Shown here piece after piece: positions 48,967 through 58,779 of a stretch of DNA of 64,000 nt. Every line of letters starts with the position of its first letter. Positions within the stretch are counted from its first letter, which is position 1. The translations under genes were made by a program, and so were the position numbers. The stretch spans positions 1,451,501 through 1,515,500 of the forward strand of contig NZ_CP031395.1 of the NCBI RefSeq assembly GCF_004328645.1, given 5' to 3'. The notes under the pieces are model-generated. The model saw only the letters and a program-made list of their open reading frames with translations, ran no database searches and was not told where the DNA came from. Origin of the DNA: Hylemonella gracilis (GTDB taxonomy: Bacteria > Pseudomonadota > Gammaproteobacteria > Burkholderiales > Burkholderiaceae_C).

Positions 48967-50639
48967 TCAGTGCGCGCCGGCCTTCTTGGGCACCGGCAGG
49001 GGAATGCCACCCGCCTCGCGGTTGTCGGACGGCCCGCCGAGCGTGAGCGTGGTGCGCAGGGTGATGTTGCCGTAGCGCCGGCGCCAATCCTGGATGGTCG
49101 ACTGGTAGGTCGCCGCATCGGGAATCTGGGACGCGTAGCGCTGCAGCACCAGTTGCGCGGTGGTGATGAGGCGCGCGTTCAAGGTTTCCTGGCCGTGCTT
49201 GAGCAGTTCGCGCACGGCGCTGACCGGATCCCCCCCATGCTGAGCTTGACGGCGCTCTCCATCAGTTTGATGGGCCGTTCGCCCGCTTCGCGCAGGCGGT
49301 CCGCATAAGGCGCATGCGCGCGCGCCGCGCCGGCCAGCAGCTCGCTCATGGAGCGTCCGCTGATGAAACGTTCGCCCAGGGCGTCGAGGATGGGCGGCAG
49401 ATCACTCAGTTCCAGGCCCAGGGAGACTGTGCGTGAGGCGATCTGCGACAGCAGGAAGATCAGGTTGGAGGCTGCCTCGGCGTCGAAGTCGGGCTCGCGG
49501 ATGCGCTGGGCGTGCTCGCGCGCGACCTTGAGCGCCTGGCCGTATTCCTTGCGCAGGATGTCCAGCAGCGCGTTGAGCGTGGCTTCCATCGTGCGCTGAC
49601 GCTGGCTGTACTCGCTGTCGCGCAGTCCGAGCTTGGCCAGTTCGCCCCGGATGCGGTGCAGGCCCTGGCGGTCGTCCATCTGCATATAGATGAAGCCCAG
49701 CAACATCAGCGTCTGCGGGTCGAAGGAACGCGTGCCCAGGCCCTGGTTGACGCATTGGTTGAGCACATGCTCGGCCTCGCCGTACTCGCCCTTGTAATAG
49801 TGCAGATGCCCCAGGCTCTGCAGCCGCGTGACCGAGTAAGGCGTGGCCGTGCACGCCATCTTGTAGGCGACCAGGGTCTGTTCGTGGTTGCCGAGCTCGA
49901 AATGGGCGCGACCCATCACATCGTAGGCATCGGCGTAATGCGGCTCTTCGCTGATCAGCGTCTCCAGCGTGCCGACTGCGCGCTGCGCCTCGCCCCGACC
50001 GAGCTGCGAGCGGGCCACGCCCAGCTTGGCCCAGGGCACCGTCTTGGCGTTGATGATGGCTTCGTAGAGGCGCTGGGCTTCTTCGTAACGTTGCAGTCGG
50101 ATCAGCAGTTCGGCGCCGATGCGCGCGGTGTAGAGCCAGTAGGGGCCTTTGGCTTCGAAGCGCTCCATGCAGAGGTTGGCGGCTTTCTCATGCTGGTCGG
50201 ACTCGATGGCCTCGAAGATGGGTGCCAGCACGGCCTTGCGCTGGCGGGCCTGCTCCAGCCGCTCGGCCAGGCGGGCGGCGGTGTGGGGCTTGATGAGGTA
50301 GCCGTCCAGGGCGGATTCGGCGGCCTCGGCCACCTTGGCGTAGCTGGCCTCGCTGGTGACCATGATGAAGATGGTCGAGAAGGACAAGATCTGGTTGCGC
50401 CGCAGATCGTCCAGGAAGTCCTGGCCCGAAGGTTCGTCGGACTGGAAATGCTGCTCACACAGGATGATGTCGAAATGGCGGCGCTCCAGCATGCGGCGCG
50501 CCTCGGAGGTGCGCGAGACCTGTTCGACGTTGCCGACCCCGAACTCCCGCAATTGGTTGACCAGGATGGCGCGCGAGCTGTGGTTGCCGTCGATGATCAA
50601 CGCCTGGGTGCCGGAAAGATCTTCGTCCTCTAATGCCAT
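48967..50639 (-). pseudogene. Pseudo-receiver/TPR protein, copy 2, frame broken near C-terminus
   Basis: Paralogue of the protein at 45309-47015, with the same architecture: receiver with D17, Glu at position 62 (FDIILCEQHF), K in YLIKPH, then TPRs. The frame from ATG 50639 stops at 49179 after KLSMGG. The end of the protein (VRELLKHGQETLNARLITTA, aligning with copy 1) is in another frame to 48967. Adding one base in the seven-C run at 49230-49236 restores SMGGDPVSAVRELLK and gives 557 residues. The gene is probably intact in the organism. Confidence 0.82.
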
Positions 50640-50884
50640 GGCCGTCGGTTCCTGTGCTCTGCTGCGCCGGCCCTGTTCTGGCAGGGCGGGTTTGCGCGCG
50701 CAGGGGGCTGGGGATGTGCTGTGAATCAGCAAGTTTAAGGCCAGAAGCAGACCGTGCCCTGCGGCCGAACCGGCCGTGTGACTCGGGCCAACCCCAAGCC
50801 GGTGCTGGTATCGGTCACGACCGAGTGAAGCCGGCAAGCAGCCGAGGTCGGGGGGCGTGACGCGTGGGCGCGATGCGGTGAGGT

Positions 50885-51541
50885 TCAGCGACCGTCGGCG
50901 GCGACCACATGGACACGCACGGGCTGCCAGGCGATGGTTCCGCCATCGACCCCGCCGGTGCCGGGCCGGGGCGCTTGCCCGGCAAGCTGCGTGGTGGGCA
51001 TGGGCGTGACGCTCTCGCCCTGGCCTTCGCTCAGGGTGCGAAGCTGGAAGCGCCCGCTCTGGTCCCACAGCCAGGTCTCGATCACGCGGGCCGAACCGCC
51101 CTGCAAGGCCGATGACGCCGGGGCCGGATAGGGGGCGGCCTGGCGCACCAGGCGCTCAATCTCGGCCATGACGTCGGGGGCATGCGTGGGTGCGCGCAGC
51201 CAGCGCAGGCTTTCGACCTGGCCCTGGGCATCCACGTCCATTTCGAGCACGCCCACGGCGCGCAGGTAGTGCGGCATCACGCCGGCATAGATGCGCTCGC
51301 GGTTCTGGCCGTACAGGTGCCGGGCCGTGTCCAGGCGGTAGCTGGGCAGGTTGTCAGGGGCGACGAAAGCATGCGTGGCGGTGGTGCCGCGCGTGGGCGG
51401 CTTCAGACCCGCGCTCCCGGGCGTCGCGCGCGGTGACGCGCAAGCCGCCAGCAGCAGGCCACTCGCGCACATCAGAGCGAACGACAGCCTGTCGAGGCTG
51501 GGGGCGACACTGCGGATGAAGTTGCGGACGAGGCGGCACAT
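50885..51541 (-). CDS. Lipoprotein with TonB-C-like region
   Basis: A 218-residue protein with a lipoprotein-like signal ending GLLLAACAS. The central part (AVGVLEMDVDAQGQVESLRW, then VMAEIERLVRQAAPYPAP and RVIETWLWDQSGRFQLRTL) resembles the TonB C-terminal domain fold. It has no transmembrane anchor other than the lipid. Function unknown. It lies downstream of glxR on the same strand but 97 nt away. Confidence 0.65.
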   Translation of the reverse strand: MCRLVRNFIRSVAPSLDRLSFALMCASGLLLAACASPRATPGSAGLKPPTRGTTATHAFVAPDNLPSYRLDTARHLYGQNRERIYAGVMPHYLRAVGVLEMDVDAQGQVESLRWLRAPTHAPDVMAEIERLVRQAAPYPAPASSALQGGSARVIETWLWDQSGRFQLRTLSEGQGESVTPMPTTQLAGQAPRPGTGGVDGGTIAWQPVRVHVVAADGR

Positions 51542-51638
51542 GACGGCCCACTGTGCCACAGCGCCGGTGTGTCCGATGGGCGGAAAACCAGGGGATTCCG
51601 TCCCGCGCACTGGCTTTAGACCGTGATTCGGTCCCCCT

Positions 51639-52550
51639 TCAGGCGTCGGGCGCCACGGGGTGCTGGGCCAAGGCTTCGAGGGCTTTGACCAGAGCGGAGT
51701 GGTCGGCCTGGTCATGGCCCAGGGCGGCACAGGCCTGCATCAGCTGGGCCGCGCCGGCTGTCTGAGGCAAGGCCATCTTGAGTGCCTTGGCACTTTGCAA
51801 GGCCAAGTTCAGGTCTTTCTGGTGCAACGCGATGCGAAAGCCCGGGTTGAAGGTGCGCTTGACCATGCGCTCGCCGTGAACTTCCAGGATGCGGCTGGAG
51901 GCAAAGCCGCCCATCAGCGCCAGTCTTACCTTGGCTGGGTCGGCACCGGCCTTGGAGGCGAAGACCAGCGCTTCGCTGACGGCCGCGATGTTGAGCGCGA
52001 CGATGATCTGGTTGGCGACCTTGCAGGTCTGACCGGCGCCATTGCCGCCGATCAGCGTGATGTTCTTGCCCATGAGTTCGAACAGCGGCTTGACCCGTTC
52101 GAACACGGCGTCCTCGCCACCGACCATGATGGTCAGCGACGCTGCCTTGGCGCCGACTTCACCACCCGAGACGGGCGCGTCCAGGTAGGCCGCCCCCAGC
52201 TCATTGATTTTCTTCGCGAAAGTCTTGGTGGCGATCGGATCGATGGAACTCATGTCCACCACGACCTTGCCCTTGCCGTTCTTGCCGAGGCCCTGGGCCA
52301 CGCCGTGCTCGCCGAACAGCACCTTCTCCACGTCCGGTGTGTCCGGCACCATGGTGAAGATGATGTCGGCGCGTTCGGCCACGCCTGCTGGCGTGGTGCA
52401 GACGGTCGCGCCCGCGTCGGCCAGTTCCTGCGGCACCTTGCTGCGGGTGTTGACGAAGAGCACGTGGCCGCCCTTGATGAGGTTGAGGGCCATCGGCGTG
52501 CCCATGATGCCCAGGCCGATGAAGCCGATTTTGAGTCCGGATTTGGTCAT
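51639..52550 (-). CDS. glxR: 2-hydroxy-3-oxopropionate (tartronate semialdehyde) reductase
   Basis: A 303-residue beta-hydroxyacid dehydrogenase. The NAD(P)-binding GFIGLGIMGTPMALNL is near the start, DAPVSGGEVGAKAASLTIMVGG is the substrate signature, and the catalytic Lys lies in GAGQTCKVANQI. It reduces tartronate semialdehyde to glycerate. Follows gcl and hyi on the same strand. Confidence 0.93.
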   Translation of the reverse strand: MTKSGLKIGFIGLGIMGTPMALNLIKGGHVLFVNTRSKVPQELADAGATVCTTPAGVAERADIIFTMVPDTPDVEKVLFGEHGVAQGLGKNGKGKVVVDMSSIDPIATKTFAKKINELGAAYLDAPVSGGEVGAKAASLTIMVGGEDAVFERVKPLFELMGKNITLIGGNGAGQTCKVANQIIVALNIAAVSEALVFASKAGADPAKVRLALMGGFASSRILEVHGERMVKRTFNPGFRIALHQKDLNLALQSAKALKMALPQTAGAAQLMQACAALGHDQADHSALVKALEALAQHPVAPDA

Positions 52551-52633
52551 GTGCTTGTCTCTCTCGTGGTCCTGGTCAGGCGTGCGGGAGCCGGTGTGGC
52601 CTCGCACGCGCGTTCATTCAGTGGGTCTGGTTT

Positions 52634-53410
52634 TCAGGCCAAGGCCTTGATCCAGCCCAGCCCTTCGGTGGTGCTGGCCCGTGGCTTGTACTCGCAACCG
52701 ACCCAGCCCTGGTAGCCGATGGCATCGAGGTGGCGGAAGAGGAAAGCATAGTTGATCTCGCCCGTGCCCGGCTCGTTGCGCCCCGGGTTGTCGGCGAGCT
52801 GGATGTGGGCGATGCGTGCCAGGTGCTTTTGCATCGTCGCGGCCAGTTCACCTTCCATGCGCTGCGCGTGGTAGATGTCGTACTGGATGTAGAGGTTGGG
52901 GCTGCCCACGCCATCGAGGATGGCCAGGGCCTGGGCCGTGGTGTTCAGAAAGAACCCCGGGATGTCATGGGTGTTGATGGGCTCGATCAGCAGTCTGATG
53001 TTCGCGCCATGCAGCTTGCCCGCCGCGTATTTCAGGTTGCTCACGAAGGTGGCATGGGCCTGGGTGGCGCCCACGCCTTCGGGCACCTTGCCGGCCAGGC
53101 AGTTGACTTGCGGGCAACCCAGGGCCGTGGCGTAGGCAATGGCCTGATCCACCCCCGCGCGGAATTCCTCCACACGGTTCGGGTGGCAGGCGATGCCGCG
53201 TTCGCCGGCCTCCCAGTTGCCCGCCGGCAGGTTGTGCAGCACCTGCTTCAGACCGTTGGTCTTGAGCAGGCTGGCCAGTTCGTTCTTGTCGTAGGCATAA
53301 GGGAACAGGTACTCCACCGCCGTGAAGCCCGCCGCCCTGGCCGCCGCGAAGCGCTCCAGAAACGGCACTTCGTTGAACAGCATGGTCAGGTTGGCCGCGA
53401 ATTGGGGCAT
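52634..53410 (-). CDS. hyi: Hydroxypyruvate isomerase
   Basis: A 258-residue TIM-barrel enzyme that interconverts hydroxypyruvate and tartronate semialdehyde. It starts MPQFAANLTMLFNEVPFLER and contains LLIEPINTHDIPGFFL and the metal-site glutamates of this xylose-isomerase-like fold (E in IEPINT, E near the C-terminus in GCEYKP). It lies 33 nt after the gcl stop. Confidence 0.94.
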   Translation of the reverse strand: MPQFAANLTMLFNEVPFLERFAAARAAGFTAVEYLFPYAYDKNELASLLKTNGLKQVLHNLPAGNWEAGERGIACHPNRVEEFRAGVDQAIAYATALGCPQVNCLAGKVPEGVGATQAHATFVSNLKYAAGKLHGANIRLLIEPINTHDIPGFFLNTTAQALAILDGVGSPNLYIQYDIYHAQRMEGELAATMQKHLARIAHIQLADNPGRNEPGTGEINYAFLFRHLDAIGYQGWVGCEYKPRASTTEGLGWIKALA

Positions 53411-53443
53411 CGTGTCGTCTCCGGGGTCTTTGCGCGCGAGGAA

Positions 53444-55219
53444 TCAGGCCACGGCCGCGGGCGCGTCGGCGCGCTTCTCGGCCAAGTCCTCGAACTCGAT
53501 GATATTGTCGATTTCCGTGCCCATGGCGATGTTGGTCACCCGTTCCAGGATCACCTCGATCACGACCGGCACCTGGTGCTCGGCCATCAGCTGTTCGGCC
53601 TTCTGGATCGCGGGCTTGAGGTCGTCCGGGCTGTGCACGCGGATGGCCTTGCAGCCCAGGCCCTCGACCACCTTGACGTGGTCCACGCCATACCCCTGGG
53701 CCACCGGATCGCCCTGGGTGTTGATGTTCTCGAAGGCCAGCTGCACGCAGTAGTCCATCTCGAAGTTGCGCTGGGCCTGGCGGATCAGGCCCAGATAGCT
53801 GTTGTTGACCACGATGTGGATGTAGGGCAGCTTGAACTGCGCACCCACGGCCAGTTCCTCGATCATGAATTGGAAGTCGTAGTCGCCCGAGAGCGCCACG
53901 ATCTTGCGGCCCGGGTCGGCCGCGCGCACGCCCAGAGCGGCGGGCACAGTCCAGCCCAGCGGGCCAGCCTGGCCGCAGTTGATCCAGTGGCGAGGTTTGT
54001 AGACGTGCAAGAACTGCGCTCCCGCGATCTGCGACAGGCCGATGGTGCTGATGTAGCAGACGTCGCGCCCGAAGGATTCCACCATGTCCTGGTAGACGCG
54101 CTGGGGCTTCATCGGCACCTGGTTGAAGTTGGTCTTGCGGCGCAGGGTCTTCTTGCGCTCCAGGCATTCATTGGCCCAGGCGGCGCGCTTGGGCAGCTTG
54201 CCCGCGGCCTTCCATTCACCGGCCACCTGAACAAAGAGACGCAAGGCGGCCTTGGCGTCGGAGGCGATGCCGTAGTCGGGTGAGAACACGCGCCCGATCT
54301 GCGTGGGCTCGATGTCCACGTGCACGAACTTGCGACCCTTGGTGTAGGTTTCGACCGAGCCGGTATGCCGGTTGGCCCAGCGGTTGCCGATGCCCAGCAC
54401 GAAGTCGCTGGCCAGCATCGTCGCGTTGCCGTAGCGGTGGCTGGTTTGCAGGCCGCACATGCCGGCCATCAAAGGGTGGTCGTCGGGGATGGTGCCCCAG
54501 CCCATCAGGGTCGGGATCACGGGGATGCCGGTCAGCTCGGCGAATTCCACCAGCAGCTCGGAGGCATCGGCGTTGATGATGCCGCCACCCGCGACGATCA
54601 GCGGCCGCTCGGCTTCGTTGAGCATGGCCAGCGCCTTCTCGATTTGCGCGCGGGTCGCGGCGGGCTTGTAGACCGGCAGCGGGGCATAGGTCTCGGGGTC
54701 GAACTCGATTTCGGCCATCTGCACGTCGAAGGGCAGGTCGATCAGCACCGGACCCGGCCGGCCCGAGCGCATCAGGTGGAAGGCTTGCTGGAAGGTGCGC
54801 GGCACCTGCGCGGGCTCGCGCACGGTGACGGACCACTTGGTCACGGGCTTGGAAATCGATTCGATGTCCACGGCCTGGAAATCTTCCTTGTACAGGCGCG
54901 CGCGCGGGGCCTGCCCGGTGATGCAGAGGATGGGAATGGAGTCGGCCTGGGCCGAGTACAGACCGGTGATCATGTCGGTGCCCGCCGGGCCGCTGGTGCC
55001 GATGCACACGCCGATGTTGCCCGGGTTGGCACGGGTGTAGCCCTCGGCCATGTGCGAGGCACCCTCGACGTGGCGCGCCAGAATGTGGCCGATGCTGCCC
55101 TGCTTGCGCAGCGCGGCGTAGAGCGGGTTGATGGCCGCGCCGGGCACGCCGAAGGCCTGAGTGACACCTTCTTTTTCCAACACCCAGACGGCGGCTTCGA
55201 TGGCTTTCATTTTGGCCAT
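53444..55219 (-). CDS. gcl: Glyoxylate carboligase
   Basis: A 591-residue ThDP enzyme that joins two glyoxylates into tartronate semialdehyde and CO2. The Glu that normally activates ThDP is replaced by Val (V51 in [14 protein letters not shown]), the known peculiarity of Gcl. The ThDP/Mg motif is [14 protein letters not shown] to VVNNSYLGL. Start ATG 55219 with AGGAG upstream. First gene of the gcl-hyi-glxR operon, divergent from lysR. Confidence 0.95.
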   Translation of the reverse strand: MAKMKAIEAAVWVLEKEGVTQAFGVPGAAINPLYAALRKQGSIGHILARHVEGASHMAEGYTRANPGNIGVCIGTSGPAGTDMITGLYSAQADSIPILCITGQAPRARLYKEDFQAVDIESISKPVTKWSVTVREPAQVPRTFQQAFHLMRSGRPGPVLIDLPFDVQMAEIEFDPETYAPLPVYKPAATRAQIEKALAMLNEAERPLIVAGGGIINADASELLVEFAELTGIPVIPTLMGWGTIPDDHPLMAGMCGLQTSHRYGNATMLASDFVLGIGNRWANRHTGSVETYTKGRKFVHVDIEPTQIGRVFSPDYGIASDAKAALRLFVQVAGEWKAAGKLPKRAAWANECLERKKTLRRKTNFNQVPMKPQRVYQDMVESFGRDVCYISTIGLSQIAGAQFLHVYKPRHWINCGQAGPLGWTVPAALGVRAADPGRKIVALSGDYDFQFMIEELAVGAQFKLPYIHIVVNNSYLGLIRQAQRNFEMDYCVQLAFENINTQGDPVAQGYGVDHVKVVEGLGCKAIRVHSPDDLKPAIQKAEQLMAEHQVPVVIEVILERVTNIAMGTEIDNIIEFEDLAEKRADAPAAVA

Positions 55220-55299
55220 GGGAATCTCCTGATGAACAGATGGACGCACTGTAGGAAGAGAAGGCGACTTGCGGAATACGGAGGGCGCCCATAACATCT

Positions 55300-55314
55300 A
55301 TTCCGTGACGGAAT
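55300..55314. promoter_or_regulatory. LysR-type operator between gcl and lysR
   Basis: ATTCCG-TGA-CGGAAT is a perfect 6-bp-arm palindrome, midway between the two divergent starts. A related half-site GCGGAAT lies at 55271-55277. It is a good candidate for the binding site of the adjacent LysR regulator. Confidence 0.55.
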
Positions 55315-55379
55315 GAGCCGGGCAGGCGCGAATGGCGCGAACCGCTCTACAGTCGGCAGGCCTAAGGAATCAAGCCAAG

Positions 55380-56294
55380 ATGGATCGATTGCATGCCATG
55401 CAGGTGTTCGTGCGGGTGGTGGAGACCGGCAGTTTCTCCAAGACCGCGCGCGAATTCGCCACCACGCAGCCCACGGTGACCAAGCTGGTCGCGGCGCTCG
55501 AGGAGAGCCTGCGCGTGCGCCTGCTCAACCGCAACACGCGCGGCATCAGCGTGACCGAGTCGGGCGCGCTCTATTACGAGAAATGCAAGACCATCGTGCG
55601 CGACGCCGAGGAGGCCGACAACAGCGTGCGCATGCAGCAGACCCAGGCGCAGGGCCTGCTGCGTGTTGGCACCTCGGTGGCCTTTGGCCGGCGCGTGATC
55701 ACGCCGCTGGCGCTGGATTTCATGGCCAAGCATCCCCAGGTGCAGCTGGACCTGAGCTTCGAGGACCGCTACACCGACCTCGTGGCCCAGGGCATTGACG
55801 TGGCGGTGCGCATGGGCAAGCTGGCCGATTCGACGCTGGGCGCGCGTTTTCTTGCCGCCAATCCCTGGGTGCTGGTGGCGGCACCCAAGTACCTGCGCAA
55901 GCAGGGCATGCCCAAGAATGCCAGCGAGCTGAGCGAGCACCCGGCCTTGATCTACAGCAGCGTGCTGGGCGACGATGTCTGGCGCATGACCAGTCCCAAG
56001 GGCGAGGCCGTGACCGTGCCCGTGGCCGGGCGGCTGCGTTCGAACAATCTCTCCGCGGTGCTGGCCGCCGCGCGCAATGGCTACGGCATCGCGGCCATGC
56101 CGCGCTACGTGGCCAGCGAGTCGCTCAAGAGCGGCCATGTGGTCGAAGTGCTGCAAGGCCATGTGCTGCCCGAGCAAGAGATTCATGCCGTCTTCCCCAG
56201 CCCGAAACTGGTGCCAGGCAAGGTGATGGCTTTCATCGCCTACCTGCAGTCGCGCCTGGGCGACCGCTGGTGGGACGATCTGCCCAAGGCCTGA
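55380..56294 (+). CDS. LysR-family regulator of the glyoxylate locus
   Basis: A 304-residue LysR regulator: winged HTH at 1-60 (MDRLHAMQVFVRVVETGSFS, TTQPTVTKLVAALEESL) and a substrate-binding domain from about 90. Divergent from gcl, so it most likely controls gcl-hyi-glxR; the effector (perhaps glyoxylate) is inferred. Start ATG 55380. Confidence 0.9.
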   Translation: MDRLHAMQVFVRVVETGSFSKTAREFATTQPTVTKLVAALEESLRVRLLNRNTRGISVTESGALYYEKCKTIVRDAEEADNSVRMQQTQAQGLLRVGTSVAFGRRVITPLALDFMAKHPQVQLDLSFEDRYTDLVAQGIDVAVRMGKLADSTLGARFLAANPWVLVAAPKYLRKQGMPKNASELSEHPALIYSSVLGDDVWRMTSPKGEAVTVPVAGRLRSNNLSAVLAAARNGYGIAAMPRYVASESLKSGHVVEVLQGHVLPEQEIHAVFPSPKLVPGKVMAFIAYLQSRLGDRWWDDLPKA

Positions 56295-56359
56295 GGCAGT
56301 GCGCAGGCCGATGTGCGGCCTGCCGCACAATGCGCGCCGGAGACAAAACACAAGACACC

Positions 56360-57742
56360 ATGGACCTGACGACCTCGCCTGCGCCCGACCTGGGCGCTCT
56401 CCACGCGCGCCTTCCCGACCCGCGCACCCAAGCGCGGGAATTTCTGCGCCACCTCTACCAGGTTGCCGTGCGCCGCGCCCTGCCCTTGCACAACATGGCG
56501 GCCCATTTGCCTCGGCCGCCAGACCCGGGAAAAGGACGGACCATCGTGATCGGTGCGGGCAAGGCCGGGGGGGCCATGGCCCAGGCGGTCGAGGCGCTGT
56601 GGCCGGTGGATGCGCCGCTCTCGGGCCTTGTCGTGACGCGCTATGGTCACACGCCACCGCGCCCGCAAGGCCTGCCCCAGCGCATCGAAGTCGTCGAGGC
56701 GGCGCACCCCGTGCCCGACGCCGCCGGTATGGCGGCGGCGCAGCGCATCCTGCAGACCGTGCAGGGCTTGACGGCGGACGACCTCGTGCTGTGCTTGATT
56801 TCGGGCGGCGGTTCCGCCTTGTTGACCCTGCCAGCCGAAGGATTGACGCTGGCCGACAAGCAGCGCATCAACCGCGAGCTGCTGGCCAGCGGCGCCAACA
56901 TCGGTGAGATGAACTGCGTGCGCAAGCATCTCTCGCGCATCAAGGGCGGGCGGTTGGCCGCGGCCTGCGCGCCCGCGCGGGTGGTCACGCTCACCATCAG
57001 CGATGTGCCGGGGGATGACCCTTCCGTCATCGCCAGCGGCCCCACGGTGCCCGACGCCAGCAGCTGCGCCGACGCGCTATCGATTTTGCAGCGTTACGGC
57101 ATCGCCCTGCCGCCGGTGGTGCTGGCCGCGCTGGAGCAAGGTGCCTACGAAACCCCCAAGCCTGCTGACCCGGTGTTCGCCGGGCAGATCGTGCGCCTGA
57201 TTGCCACGCCCAAGGAATCGTTGCAGGCCGCCGCCGACGTCGCGCGCGAGTTGGGCCGGGCGATCGGCCTGAACGCCTACGTCCTGAGCGACGAGCTGGA
57301 AGGCGAATCGCGCGAGGTCGGCAAGGTGCACGCGGCGCTGGCGCGCTTCGCGGCGCGCGAAGGGCAACCCTTCGCGCGGCCCTGCGTCATCCTCAGTGGT
57401 GGCGAGACCACGGTGACCGTGCGGCCCCAGCCGGCGGAAGCGCCGCGGGGGCGCGGAGGGCGGGCCGGTGAGTTCTGTCTCGGCCTCGCCATGGCGCTGC
57501 AAGGGCAGGGTCAGGTGTGGGGCCTGGCGGCGGACACCGACGGCATCGACGGCATCGAGGACAACGCGGGGGCTTTCGTTACCCCCGACACGCTGGCGCG
57601 GGCGGCAGCGCTGGGCCTGTCCGCCGCGGCGCACCTGGACCGCAACGACAGCTACGGCTACTTCCAGGCGCTGGGCGACCTGCTGGTGACGGGGCCAACC
57701 CACACCAACGTCAACGACTTCCGCGCGCTGTTGGTGTTGTGA
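56360..57742 (+). CDS. ttuD: Glycerate kinase (MOFRL/TtuD-GckA type)
   Basis: A 460-residue glycerate 2-kinase of the type II (DUF4147/MOFRL) family. Signatures: GAGKAGGAMAQAVE, SGGGSALLTLPAEG, RKHLSRIKGGRLA, DVPGDDPSVIASGPTVPD, ILSGGETTVTV and the MOFRL end with AADTDGIDG. It phosphorylates the glycerate made by GlxR, sending it to glycolysis. It follows the LysR gene and completes the pathway. Confidence 0.9.
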   Translation: MDLTTSPAPDLGALHARLPDPRTQAREFLRHLYQVAVRRALPLHNMAAHLPRPPDPGKGRTIVIGAGKAGGAMAQAVEALWPVDAPLSGLVVTRYGHTPPRPQGLPQRIEVVEAAHPVPDAAGMAAAQRILQTVQGLTADDLVLCLISGGGSALLTLPAEGLTLADKQRINRELLASGANIGEMNCVRKHLSRIKGGRLAAACAPARVVTLTISDVPGDDPSVIASGPTVPDASSCADALSILQRYGIALPPVVLAALEQGAYETPKPADPVFAGQIVRLIATPKESLQAAADVARELGRAIGLNAYVLSDELEGESREVGKVHAALARFAAREGQPFARPCVILSGGETTVTVRPQPAEAPRGRGGRAGEFCLGLAMALQGQGQVWGLAADTDGIDGIEDNAGAFVTPDTLARAAALGLSAAAHLDRNDSYGYFQALGDLLVTGPTHTNVNDFRALLVL

Positions 57743-57754
57743 GGCATCGCGGCC

Positions 57755-58072
57755 TCAACGCGCGGTCAGCCGTGTCCAGAAGCCGCGCAGTCCGTGCCAG
57801 GCGCGCGACAGCTGCTGCGCGACGAGGAACACATGGGACACGCTCCGCCAGGCGCGGCGCGGTCGTGTCAGCAGCAGGGCCAGGGTGACCATGGGCCCGA
57901 CGGGAAGGTGGCTCAGCCATTGCAGGCCGACCCGCAACTGATCGGCCAAGGCCAGGGGAGGCTTGAGCACCTGGCTCTGATGCGCCAGGGCGACGCGCAG
58001 TTCGGCGCTGCGCTGTAGCAGTTGTGCCTGCTTGAGAACCAGTGCGCGACGGCGTCGACGGTGCATCGTCAT
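57755..58072 (-). CDS. YqjK-like small membrane-associated protein
   Basis: A 105-residue basic protein (MTMHRRRRRALVLKQAQLLQ) of the YqjK-like family, with one hydrophobic stretch (SHLPVGPMVTLALLL). Its start overlaps the stop of the YqjE-like gene by four bases, forming yqjD-yqjE-yqjK as in enterobacteria. The E. coli cluster is stationary-phase and ribosome/membrane-linked. Confidence 0.7.
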   Translation of the reverse strand: MTMHRRRRRALVLKQAQLLQRSAELRVALAHQSQVLKPPLALADQLRVGLQWLSHLPVGPMVTLALLLTRPRRAWRSVSHVFLVAQQLSRAWHGLRGFWTRLTAR

Positions 58073-58455
58073 TCTTCCTCGCGCAGCGCGGCACGGTCGC
58101 GCCCCAGCTCGTCTGCGCTTGCGCTGAACATGCCACCGGGTTTGCGCAAGCGCGCGCGGGCAATGCAGAGCAAGCCGCCACCTGAGCCTAGGAACAGGAC
58201 AGTCAGCACGCCCAGAGCCTGAAGGCGGTGACTGTCCCAGAACAGCACGACCAGAAAGGCGACCAGCAGCACCGTGCCCAGGCTGAGCAGCAGCAGGGCC
58301 GAGCCTGCCCAGAGCAAGCCGTCGAAGAGGCGTAGTTTTTCCTGCTCGACTTCGTTGCTGATCAAGGCCAGGCGGACCTGCACGCATTCCAGCGCCGTGT
58401 CGAGCAACTTGCGCGTTGACGCAAACAGACCGGGGCTTTTGGGGGACGTGCCCAT
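58069..58455 (-). CDS. YqjE/phage-holin-3-6-type membrane protein
   Basis: A 128-residue protein with two adjacent transmembrane helices (about 50-72: LLWAGSALLLLSLGTVLLVAF; about 80-102: ALGVLTVLFLGSGGGLLCI). N-terminal helix TALECVQVRLALISNEVEQEK is typical. Lies between yqjD- and yqjK-like genes. Confidence 0.8.
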   Translation of the reverse strand: MGTSPKSPGLFASTRKLLDTALECVQVRLALISNEVEQEKLRLFDGLLWAGSALLLLSLGTVLLVAFLVVLFWDSHRLQALGVLTVLFLGSGGGLLCIARARLRKPGGMFSASADELGRDRAALREEE

Positions 58456-58465
58456 GCCTTGCCGT

Positions 58466-58779
58466 TCATTGGCGGCGGGCAATGACCAGTCCCGCGAGCA
58501 GGCCCAGGGCGGCACCGATGCCGATCGAGGCCCAGGGGTTCTGATGCACGAATTCATCGGTGGCTGCACTGGCGGCCTTGACTTGGTCCAGCGCGGCATC
58601 CTGCAATTCACTCAGCTTGGCTCTCGCCGAGACCAACCGTTGGTGGATACGGTCTCGGGCCGCGGAGACGCCATCGCCTGCCTCGCTGGCCGTCATGCGC
58701 AGCAGTTCTTCGGCATCCTCGATCGCCTGATGCACGTCTCCGATGAGTTTGTTCTTCGGGGGGAGAGGGGGTCAGACAT
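58466..58779 (-). CDS. yqjD: ElaB/YqjD (DUF883) protein, frame broken near N-terminus
   Basis: A tail-anchored inner membrane protein of the DUF883 family, known in E. coli to bind stationary-phase ribosomes. The main frame ends in NPWASIGIGAALGLLAGLVIARRQ. The real start is ATG 58779, preceded by AAGGA, and reads MSDPLSP. Adding one base at the six-base run 58758-58763 joins it to KNKLIGDVHQAIEDAEELLR, giving 104 residues. Read as given, translation would have to start at 58735. Confidence 0.82.

Noticed and set aside
52730..54283. 517-codon plus-strand frame over gcl and hyi
   Set aside because: Antisense shadow; both genes on the minus strand have full family motifs.
56567..56573. Frameshift at the seven-G run in the glycerate kinase gene
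   Set aside because: The GAGKAGGAMAQ motif is in frame across the run.
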